Part shown: piece after piece, positions 9,701 through 16,439 of the stretch
Layout of the letters: each line of letters begins with the position of its first letter
Numbering within the stretch: the first letter of the stretch is position 1
Source of the DNA: Candidatus Rhodoferax randersensis
GTDB taxonomy: Bacteria > Pseudomonadota > Gammaproteobacteria > Burkholderiales > Burkholderiaceae_C
Length of the DNA stretch: 49,672 bases
Assembly (NCBI GenBank): GCA_016718155.1
Contig: JADKEH010000016.1
Coordinates: forward strand, 1-49,672
Reading direction: 5' to 3'
Notes under the pieces: model-generated
What the model saw: the letters and a program-made list of their open reading frames with translations, nothing else
What the model was told of the DNA's origin: nothing
Database searches by the model: none
Made by a program: the position numbers and the translations under genes

Positions 9701-9915
9701 TCAACGCGCACCACCTTGGTCGTCTCGCCAACGGCAAAGCTCAGTGTGCCGCTGGCGTTCTCGAAGTCGTAACCCGACCCCGCCGCGCTGACACCGGCCG
9801 TCGTGTACACCACCGTCACCACGTTCTGGCCCGGCGCGCTCAGGCGCACCACGATGTCCACGTACCCGTCGCCTTCGCTCACCACCAGGTCGGCCACCGA
9901 GATTGCGACTGCCAT
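6715..9915 (-). pseudogene. Calx-beta/RTX exoprotein A, multiply frameshifted
   Basis: The start MAVAISVADLVVSEGDG (ATG at 9913-9915) opens directly into Calx-beta domains. These come as two-domain units of about 230 residues repeated nearly identically down to about 7850, then RTX nonapeptides (about 7590-7250) and a C-terminal region ending HIGLVGLQQTGLEYV at 6715. Calx-beta and RTX modules bind calcium and are typical of secreted adhesins. Single-base indels are visible by comparing repeat copies: an extra C near 8690, a missing C near 9202, an extra C near 7888. There is also an out-of-frame deletion at 9370. The C-terminal segment is a paralogue of that in exoprotein B (same KQALLGSVIDLFDAG text). 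Some indels could be sequencing errors, but the 9370 deletion with its immediate TGA cannot be a simple homopolymer miscall. Confidence 0.7.
7850..9900 (-). repeat. Tandem Calx-beta repeat, about 690-bp period
   Basis: The same block begins at 8040 and 8731 (period 691, including one inserted C), with a third copy entering at 9371 partway through the unit and ending near 9899. Copies differ by few substitutions. The unit encodes two Calx-beta domains. Copy three lacks about 218 bp, so the array has recombined internally. Confidence 0.75.
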
Positions 9916-10016
9916 ACAACCCCCCAATTTGTTCGTGTAGATCGAGGGCAAATCGTATCGTGACCGCCTGCGGCAGGGAAGGGCCGGCGCTAAGGGTAAT
10001 CCATTGGTTTGTCAGG

Positions 10017-10205
10017 TTAAATGCTGTCTATGCCCCTGCACCTGTTCAGATCCAGCCACCGCGTCACGCGCCGCGACAGGTCACGCACGTTGCCATCCAC
10101 CAGATCCCCTGCGATGGCCACCCTATCGGCGCCCAGGCTGTTGACCCAGGCGCCAATGAAGTCGGCAGGCATCGTGACGGCGAGAACAGCGGCAGGACGC
10201 CCGTG
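10017..10205 (-). pseudogene. Metallophosphoesterase fragment
   Basis: The minus strand encodes PADFIGAWVNSLGADRVAI followed by AGDLVDGNVRDLSRRV, and then a stop at 10017-10019. The GDLVDG motif with the preceding LGAD strand is the second metal-binding block of calcineurin-like phosphoesterases (YkuE-type membrane-associated enzymes). The GNHE block that should follow within about 30 residues is absent, and so is the N-terminal D-H block, so only a central scrap of about 60 codons remains. Confidence 0.5.
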
Positions 10206-10381
10206 TCTGCACCGGGCCGTGCGTGCGTGGCCGCCGGGTCAGGGGTGGGCGGTCAGCCGACAAACGCAGGCAGCAGCAGGGAGACACACGGCACCGGGGT
10301 GATGGAAATCTATCTGCTCGCAACTGCCAAGGCATCGCGTCTGGACCACAAGCCGCGTACGTGGCGCCGTGCGGTGACGAT

Positions 10382-10533
10382 TCAACCCAGCAACTCGTGC
10401 AGGGCATCGTGGCTGGCCTCGATGGCGGTCAGGCGCGCCCGCTCCCGTGGCCCGGCGAGCTCGAACACGCGCGAAGTCAGCAGATGGCAAATGCCGATCA
10501 CCGCGCCATGGTCGTCCAACGGGGTGTCCGATG
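10382..10533 (-). pseudogene. C-terminal gene scrap, unidentified
   Basis: A minus-strand frame reads TPLDDHGAVIGICHLLTSRV, then about 26 residues ending HDALHELLG and a TGA at 10382-10384. It looks like the true C-terminus of a protein (clean helical text), but I cannot assign a family. The upstream part is lost at a short tandem repeat (10535). Confidence 0.3.
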
Positions 10534-10534
10534 C

Positions 10535-10561
10535 GGAGGATAGGAGGATAGGAGGATAGGA
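10535..10561. repeat. 8-bp microsatellite (GGAGGATA)x3
   Basis: GGAGGATA is repeated three times from 10535 to 10558 and followed by GGA. It sits at the edge of two gene scraps. Confidence 0.8.
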
Positions 10562-10737
10562 AATTCAACCGCATGAGACCAAGTATGGCACGGCTTTGTG
10601 ACGTAAAAATGCCTTGGTCTGCTGTGGTTTGATCGCGCACAGCCACCCGGTGCCGAGCCTGCGGCCCAAAGTTCCGTGTTGGGTCTTGCGCGCACGCAGC
10701 TGCTCCCCGCAGCATTCGAAATCACTGCTTCAGGCCC

Positions 10738-12122
10738 TCACCCAGTGACGCGCTGGACCACCTCGTAGTCTGGAACAAATTGTGCCGCCCCATCCCATTC
10801 AGTTGCCCAATTTGGCTCGATTTGGCTGCCCTCACCCACCTGCGCATCACAGTCATCCCACAAAGGCGGCCCACGTGCCGGGGATATGCGCGGCGGCTCG
10901 CAATCTGCCCCGATGTGGTCCAGGATGTGCCGGATATCGGCACTGTGCGTGATGAAGGCGATGATGCGCATCTGGCCACCACACAGTGGGCACAAGAGCG
11001 GGAACACTTCGTAAATGCGGGCAATCAAAACAGCCCACAGGTAGTGGGCCGGGCGTTTGGGCGGCACGGGCTCGGGCGTGGGCGTGACTGCGTTGCCCGG
11101 CAGTGACAGTGTTGGAGCGGACGCACCAAGACCCGTGCTGGTCGGTCCGGCCTGCGCTGCAGCCGACGGTGCCGCTGCGCCCTGCGCTATTGCCGTCACC
11201 GCCGCCCTGAGCGGTGAGTTTGGAGCCAGTACACCCTAATAGCGATGCCGGTGCGTGCGCGGCGGTGGCACCAGGGCGGCAATACGGTCGATCAGCTCCA
11301 GTGGTGTGAGTGCAGTTCATCCGCCTTGGCGCCGCGCTTGTCACTGCTGGGTTCACTTTGCTGTTTCGCGCAGCGGTACACCAAAGCTGCACCCGTCTTG
11401 CGAAGACGATCCATGGCAAAGGGCGGGCGGGCGCAGTAGCGCAGCAGCCGCTCCAGGGCAGCACGGTCGTGCGCTTCGATGCAGACTCCCGCGTCCACCG
11501 AGAAGCCGCTGTGGGCGTAGGCCAGCATGTCTTTGGCATCACAGCTCTCCAGCAGGCCCCGGCCGACGAAGGCGCGCAGGATGCGTTTTTGCAGGGTAGT
11601 CTGCACCTGGGCCACGCCAACCTGGTCGATACCGATGGCCGGGTGGAATACGACACTCGCCAGCGTTTGCGCAATAACCCGCAAGAAAATGCGCAGCACC
11701 ATGTTCAGCACCGCCCCGTCGCGCTGCATGAAGTAGCGCAACCGCTTTGGCACCGACAGCACCCACTGGCGCACCGGCAGGCGGGGGAAGACGTGGTCTG
11801 TCAGGTGTGCCGCCGTCTCTACCATGCGCCGTGTGTTGCACGAGGGGAACACACCCCGGCCTTTGCAGGAAAAGGCCACGAAGTAGTCGTGCCCGCAGTC
11901 ACCACAGCAAGCGCGGGCAAAGCCATGGGCAAAGATGCCGCACTCCAGATATTTGGCAAACGCTTTGCGCACGAAGGGCTTGGGCGTGTGGTGATCACCC
12001 TGCCCGTCAAACTTGCCCGCGCTGGCCAGCTCCAACCAGGTCTCGAAGTGCTCGGCTATGGTTTGGTACAGCAGCGTGCGTTCGGGGTGGCGCGGGTTGT
12101 AGAGTTTGGGTTTGACGGACAT
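10738..12122 (-). pseudogene. IS91-family (Y2) transposase, frameshifted
   Basis: Translation from ATG 12122 gives the zinc-binding N-terminus (CCGDCGHDYFVAF, then CNTRRMVETAAHL) followed by the transposase core (LPVRQWVLSVPKRLRYF, then HPAIGIDQVGVAQVQT). Near 11308 a frameshift ends this frame after SHHWS. The correct continuation (LTPLELIDRIAALVPPPR) lies in another frame, which then meets a TAG near 11242. The C-terminal part is open again from about 11199 to 10738 with CPLCGGQMRIIAFI and PDYEVVQRV. A functional protein would be about 460 residues with paired catalytic tyrosines. One frameshift and one stop make this copy inactive. Confidence 0.7.
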
Positions 12123-12136
12123 AAGCACGCAAAGCA

Positions 12137-12168
12137 CAAGGCCCGAACTGTTGCCAGTTCGGGCCTTG
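12137..12168. terminator. 13-bp perfect hairpin between lpdA and IS91
   Basis: CAAGGCCCGAACT (12137-12149) and its exact complement (12156-12168) enclose a 6-nt loop. It lies 22 bp past the lpdA stop, so it may terminate the pyruvate dehydrogenase operon, though only a weak T-rich tail follows. It also contains GAAC and CAAG, the tetranucleotides next to which IS91 elements are known to insert, so it may instead be the IS end. Confidence 0.6.
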
Positions 12169-12190
12169 TCAGGGTGGCTTGGCGGCTGGC

Positions 12191-14053
12191 TTACTTGCGC
12201 GCCGGCGGCACATCCGTGCAGCTGCCATGCGCAATCTCCGCCGCCATGCCAATGGATTCCCCAAGCGTGGGATGCGGGTGAATCGTCTTGCCAATATCCA
12301 CCGCGTCCGCGCCCATCTCAATCGCCAGCGCAATCTCGCCAATCATGTCACCCGCATGGGTGCCGACCATGCCGCCGCCCAGGATCTTGCCGTGGCCGTG
12401 CGCCTCGGGTGAATCGTCAAACAGCAGTTTGGTGACGCCTTCGTCGCGGCCATTGGCAATGGCGCGGCCCGATGCGGTCCAGGGGAACAGGCCCTTCTTG
12501 ACCTTGATGCCTTGGGCCTTGGCCTGGTCTTCGGTCAGGCCCACCCAGGCCACTTCGGGGTCGGTGTAGGCCACGCTGGGGATGACGCGGGCGTTGAAGG
12601 CGGCAGCGGCCAGTTCCTTGTTGCCTTGCAGTTCACCGGCAATCACTTCAGCCGCCACATGCGCCTCGTGCACCGCCTTGTGCGCCAGCATGGGCTGGCC
12701 GACGATGTCGCCGATGGCGAAGATGTGCGGCACGTTGGTGCGCATCTGGATATCGACGTTGATGAAGCCACGGTCGGTGACGGCCACACCGGCCTTGTCG
12801 GCGGCGATCTTCTTGCCGTTGGGCGTGCGGCCCACGGCTTGCAGCACCAGGTCGTACACCTGCGGTGCAGGCGCAGTGCCGCCCTCTTCCGCTGAGGCAA
12901 ACGTTACTTCAATGCCTTCGGGTAAGGCGCGTGCACCTACCGTCTTGGTCTTGAGCATGATGTTGTCAAAGCGCTTGGCGTTCATCTTCTGCCAGATCTT
13001 GACCAGGTCGCGATCAGCGCCCTGCATCAGGCCGTCCAGCATTTCCACCACATCCAGGCGCGCGCCCAGGGTGCTGTAGACCGTGCCCATTTCCAGGCCG
13101 ATGATGCCCCCGCCCAGGATCAGCATGCGCTTGGGGACTTCTTTCAAAGCCAGGGCACCGGTGCTGTCCACCACGCGCGGGTCTTCGGGCATGAAGGGCA
13201 GGCGCACGGCTTGGCTGCCCGCCGCGATGATGCCCTTTTTGAACGCGATGACTTTCTTGGTGCCGGTCTTGTCTTGGCTGGTGCCGGTGGTTTCTTCCAC
13301 CTCTACATGGTGGGCACCGACAAAAGCACCGTAGCCGCGCACCACCGTGACCTTGCGCATCTTGGCCATGGCGGCCAGGCCGCCGGTGAGTTTGCCGATG
13401 ACTTTTTCTTTGTGGCCGCGCAACTTGTCGATGTCCAGCGTCAGCGCGCCATAGTCCACTCCCAACGCGGACAGGTGGCTTACCTCGTCCATCACTGCGG
13501 CCACGTGCAGCAGTGCCTTGGACGGAATGCAACCGACGTTCAGGCAGACACCGCCCAGTTGGGCATAGCGCTCGACCAGAATCACTTTTAGACCCAGGTC
13601 GGCCGCGCGAAACGCAGCGCTGTAACCACCGGGTCCGCCACCGAGCACCAACAGGTCGCAGTCCTGGTCGACAGTGCCGGCAAAGCTGGTGGCCGCCGGG
13701 GCAGCATTGGCGCCATTGGTTGCTACTGAATTAGCAGCAACCGAGACAGGCACAGCGGGGGCTGCAGCCTGATTTGACGCTGGAGCTGGCACTGTTCCCG
13801 TGGCACCAGCATCGTCGGCCGCTTCCAGTAACAGCACCAGCGACCCCTCCTTCACCTTGTCGCCCAACGCGACCTTGAGCTCCTTCACCACACCAGCGTG
13901 GCTGCTGGGGATCTCCATGGAGGCTTTGTCACTCTCCACGGTGATCAGACTTTGCTCGGCCTTGATGCGGTCGCCGGGTTTGACCATCAGCTCAATAACG
14001 GTGACTTCAGCAAAATCGCCAATGTCGGGAACTTTAATTTCTAGGGTTGCCAT
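12191..14053 (-). CDS. lpdA: Dihydrolipoamide dehydrogenase (E3) with N-terminal lipoyl domain
   Basis: This E3 component reoxidises the dihydrolipoyl groups of the pyruvate dehydrogenase complex, passing electrons through a disulfide and FAD to NAD+. The 620-residue protein starts with a lipoyl domain (lipoylation site Lys43 in ESDKASME) and has an Ala/Pro-rich linker (about 80-135). It continues with the FAD site LGGGPGGYSAAF, the redox pair Cys170/Cys175 in CLNVGCIPSK, the NAD site LILGGGIIGLEMG and the C-terminal dimer interface with HPHPTLGE. The extra lipoyl domain explains the length above the usual 470. ATG 14053 follows the preceding stop by 10 bp, so it is the last gene of the aceE operon. 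The linker contains a GCTA-type palindrome in frame (13718-13742). It is intact, unlike the scraps at 1012, 1622 and 2667. Confidence 0.95.
   Translation of the reverse strand: MATLEIKVPDIGDFAEVTVIELMVKPGDRIKAEQSLITVESDKASMEIPSSHAGVVKELKVALGDKVKEGSLVLLLEAADDAGATGTVPAPASNQAAAPAVPVSVAANSVATNGANAAPAATSFAGTVDQDCDLLVLGGGPGGYSAAFRAADLGLKVILVERYAQLGGVCLNVGCIPSKALLHVAAVMDEVSHLSALGVDYGALTLDIDKLRGHKEKVIGKLTGGLAAMAKMRKVTVVRGYGAFVGAHHVEVEETTGTSQDKTGTKKVIAFKKGIIAAGSQAVRLPFMPEDPRVVDSTGALALKEVPKRMLILGGGIIGLEMGTVYSTLGARLDVVEMLDGLMQGADRDLVKIWQKMNAKRFDNIMLKTKTVGARALPEGIEVTFASAEEGGTAPAPQVYDLVLQAVGRTPNGKKIAADKAGVAVTDRGFINVDIQMRTNVPHIFAIGDIVGQPMLAHKAVHEAHVAAEVIAGELQGNKELAAAAFNARVIPSVAYTDPEVAWVGLTEDQAKAQGIKVKKGLFPWTASGRAIANGRDEGVTKLLFDDSPEAHGHGKILGGGMVGTHAGDMIGEIALAIEMGADAVDIGKTIHPHPTLGESIGMAAEIAHGSCTDVPPARK
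13718..13742. repeat. In-frame palindrome in lpdA linker
   Basis: A 10-bp arm (GGTTGCTACT) pairs with AGCAGCAACC across GAATT with one mismatch. It encodes VAANSVATN in the flexible linker, where an insertion would be tolerated. Confidence 0.6.
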
Positions 14054-14063
14054 GATGGTCTCT

Positions 14064-14651
14064 TTAAGGATGCTTTAACTTGATCGTGAACACTTCTGTC
14101 GGCCCACCCGAGTTCTTGTCGAACTCGCAACCCGCCTGTATGCCAATGCTGGCGACTTCACGCGCGGTCTTGGCCTTGTCCCAGGACGCATACATGGCGC
14201 CCAACGCAAAACTGCGTCCCGAGCCAATGCCCCAGAACTGGTTGAACTCGAACACTTCGCGGTAGCTGTACAGGCCGTAGATGCCGGTTGCATTGGCGAT
14301 GACCACGCTGAACTGGCTCGACTCATACGGGTCGTTGTCGTCTTCCTTGGTTTGCAGATAGAAGGACTCCTTGAGCAGCGGATGCAGCTTGGTGAAGGTG
14401 TCAAACACCTCGTCCTTGCTGCCCAGCTTGAGTTGATCCTTGGGCAAGGCGATCATGGCCTTGCGCAGCACCGGAAAATGCGCCACGGTGCCAGCGATGC
14501 CGACATAGCTGGGGCCGCCAACCGTATCTACCTTGAACAGCTTGCTATTGGGCTCGTACCGGTGGCTCAGGCGCGTATCGCCAAAAGTCACCATGGTGTC
14601 GGCGGCAATGGCCACCTGTCCAGCCTTCTTCACCACAACGACGGTTGTCAT
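14064..14651 (-). CDS. Betaproteobacterial proteasome homologue (BPH), Ntn hydrolase
   Basis: The protein of 195 residues starts MTTVVVVKKAGQVAIAADTM. After removal of Met the second-position Thr becomes the N-terminal nucleophile, as in HslV and proteasome beta subunits. Further family marks are GDTRLSHRYEPNSKLFKV (the lysine side of the active site) and YVGIAG, and GIGSGRSFALGAMYA, which corresponds to the G-GS-yA-aA segment of beta subunits. ATG 14651 is preferred over 14666 because only it places Thr at the processed end. The protein resembles the group named BPH, reported to form double-ring complexes. Anbu is longer and starts differently, and HslV would need hslU, which is absent here. 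It sits between aceF and lpdA in the same operon. Database entries for relatives are often mislabelled as transporters. Confidence 0.75.
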   Translation of the reverse strand: MTTVVVVKKAGQVAIAADTMVTFGDTRLSHRYEPNSKLFKVDTVGGPSYVGIAGTVAHFPVLRKAMIALPKDQLKLGSKDEVFDTFTKLHPLLKESFYLQTKEDDNDPYESSQFSVVIANATGIYGLYSYREVFEFNQFWGIGSGRSFALGAMYASWDKAKTAREVASIGIQAGCEFDKNSGGPTEVFTIKLKHP

Positions 14652-14654
14652 GAA

Positions 14655-14740
14655 TGTGGCCCCCACGCTCCGCCGCTGCGCGGGTCGCTGCCCCCCAAGG
14701 GGGCCTCAGTCGCCTTGGGGCGGCCCGGCGTCGACTGGTG
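14655..14740. repeat. GC-rich dispersed intergenic repeat, copy 1
   Basis: The text GGCCCCCACGCT, then CGCTGC, then CCCCCCAAGGGGGC and GGCGGCCCGGCG also occurs at 33401-33475 in a diverged form. The CCCCCC-GGGGG core can form a hairpin. It occupies the aceF-bph gap. Confidence 0.55.
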
Positions 14741-14745
14741 CCTCT

Positions 14746-16428
14746 TCACAGCAGCACGCGACGGAAGTCGCCCAGGATCTGCCCCAAGTAAACGTTGAAG
14801 CGCGCCGCGGCCGCTCCGTCGATCACGCGGTGGTCCCAGGTCAGGCTCAGCGGCAGCATCAGGCGCGGCTGGAAGGCCTTGCCATCCCACACCGGCTCGG
14901 TGGTGGAGCGGCAGACGCCCAGAATCGCCACCTCGGGCGCATTGATGATCGGGGTGAAATAGCGCCCGCCGATCCCGCCCAAACTGGAGATGGTGAACGT
15001 GGCCCCGCTCATCTCGGCCGGGCTCAGCTTGCCGTCGCGCGCCTTCTTGGCCAACTCACCCATCTCCTGGCTGATCTGGAAAATGCCTTTTTTGTCGGCA
15101 TCCTTGATCACCGGCACCATCAGACCGTTGGGCGTGTCCGCAGCAAAGCCAATATGCCAGTAGTTCTTGTAGATGAGTGCATCACCATCCAGGGAACTGT
15201 TGAACTCGGGGTATTTCTTGAGCGCGGCCACGCAGGCCTTGATCAGAAAGGCGAGCATCGTCACCTTCACACCGCTCTTCTCGTTCTCTTTGTTGGTGGA
15301 AACGCGAAACGCCTCCAGATCGGTGATGTCGGCATCGTCATGGTTGGTGACAGCCGGAATCAGAACAGCGTTGCGCAACAGGTTGGCGCCACTGATCTTC
15401 TTGATGCGACTCATATCCTTGCGCTCAATGGGGCCGAACTTGGCAAAGTCCACCTTGGGCCAAGGGATCAGGCCCAGCCCAGCGCCGTCGCTGGCGCCAC
15501 CGGCGGGGGCCTTGGGGGCGCTGGCAGCCATTGCCCGGGTTTGCGCCGCGCCGCTCATCACCGATTTGGTGAAAGCGTGCACATCGTCCTGCGTGATGCG
15601 GCCTTTGGGGCCGGCGCCCTTGACCTCGTCAAGCGGAACGCCCAGTTCACGCGCGAGCTTGCGCACCGACGGGCTGGCATGGGGCAAGCCCGTCGGCGCG
15701 ACCGTTGGATTGTGTGCGGGCAGCGGCGCACTGGCGCTGGCCGCCGTGACGGGCGCAGCGCCGACACTGACGCCGGCCTGCGGCACCACGGCCGCAACGG
15801 CTGCAACGGTCGCCGGTGCCGACACGGCCACCGCGCTACCTTCGAGCACGGCCAGCAGGTCACCGATGTTGACCTTGTCACCCACTTTGACCAACAGGTC
15901 CTTGATCACGCCCGCCGCGCTGGAGGGAATCTCCATTGAAGCCTTGTCGGACTCAACGCTGATCAGGGATTGCTCAAGCTTGACGCTGTCGCCCACCTTG
16001 ACCATGACTTCGATCACCGTCACGTCCTTGAAGTCGCCGATGTCGGGCACGCGCACTTCAACCGGGCCCGTGGCCGCAGGCGCCACGGCAGCGACCGCGA
16101 CCGGCGCGGCAGGCGGGACGGCGGGCGGGGCGGCTGGCGAAGTGGGCGCGGCGGCAGCCACTGGCGCTGGCGCTGGCGCGGCGGCCACACCTGCCACCTC
16201 CAGCATCAGCACCACCGAGCCCTCGGCGACCTTGTCGCCCAGGCTCACTCGCAGCTCTTTCACCACCCCGGCGTGGCTGGAGGGGATCTCCATCGAGGCC
16301 TTGTCCGACTCGACCGTCAGCAAGGATTGGTCCACCGTCACGCTGTCGCCGGGCTTGACCATCAGCTCGATCACCGTCACTTCCGCGAAGTCACCAATAT
16401 CGGGGACTTTGATTTCGATTGTCGCCAT
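14746..16428 (-). CDS. aceF: Dihydrolipoyllysine acetyltransferase (PDH E2)
   Basis: E2 forms the core of the pyruvate dehydrogenase complex and transfers the acetyl group from lipoamide to CoA. The 560-residue protein has two lipoyl domains (about 1-75, Lys43 in ESDKASME, and about 115-190 with the same motif). They are separated by long Ala/Pro linkers. A peripheral-subunit-binding domain follows (SPSVRKLARELGVPLDEVKG, about 250-290), then the catalytic domain ending with LTWDHRVIDG, where His533 is the catalytic base. Two lipoyl domains is normal for beta-proteobacteria (E. coli has three). It follows aceE by 11 bp and so is co-transcribed. Confidence 0.95.
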   Translation of the reverse strand: MATIEIKVPDIGDFAEVTVIELMVKPGDSVTVDQSLLTVESDKASMEIPSSHAGVVKELRVSLGDKVAEGSVVLMLEVAGVAAAPAPAPVAAAAPTSPAAPPAVPPAAPVAVAAVAPAATGPVEVRVPDIGDFKDVTVIEVMVKVGDSVKLEQSLISVESDKASMEIPSSAAGVIKDLLVKVGDKVNIGDLLAVLEGSAVAVSAPATVAAVAAVVPQAGVSVGAAPVTAASASAPLPAHNPTVAPTGLPHASPSVRKLARELGVPLDEVKGAGPKGRITQDDVHAFTKSVMSGAAQTRAMAASAPKAPAGGASDGAGLGLIPWPKVDFAKFGPIERKDMSRIKKISGANLLRNAVLIPAVTNHDDADITDLEAFRVSTNKENEKSGVKVTMLAFLIKACVAALKKYPEFNSSLDGDALIYKNYWHIGFAADTPNGLMVPVIKDADKKGIFQISQEMGELAKKARDGKLSPAEMSGATFTISSLGGIGGRYFTPIINAPEVAILGVCRSTTEPVWDGKAFQPRLMLPLSLTWDHRVIDGAAAARFNVYLGQILGDFRRVLL

Positions 16429-16439
16429 GTTCTTCTTCC

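Larger units (their letters stand above)
10738..12168 (-). mobile_element. IS91-family insertion sequence, inactive
   Basis: A single degenerate transposase gene of the IS91 type occupies 10738-12122. The right side is a strong hairpin at 12137-12168, next to the 3' end of lpdA. The left end is not delimited: I see no clear terminal motif beyond 10738. IS91 elements lack terminal inverted repeats and make no target duplication, so none is expected. They move by rolling-circle replication and may carry neighbouring DNA. Confidence 0.65.

Noticed and set aside
7850..9900. Possible CRISPR-like array
   Set aside because: Repeat units are about 690 bp, coding and contiguous, with no short repeat-spacer alternation. 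No CRISPR is seen anywhere in the window.
1..12170. Prophage or integrative element with its own integrase
   Set aside because: No integrase, phage structural gene, tRNA target or relaxase is visible. Only an IS91 transposase remnant is present.
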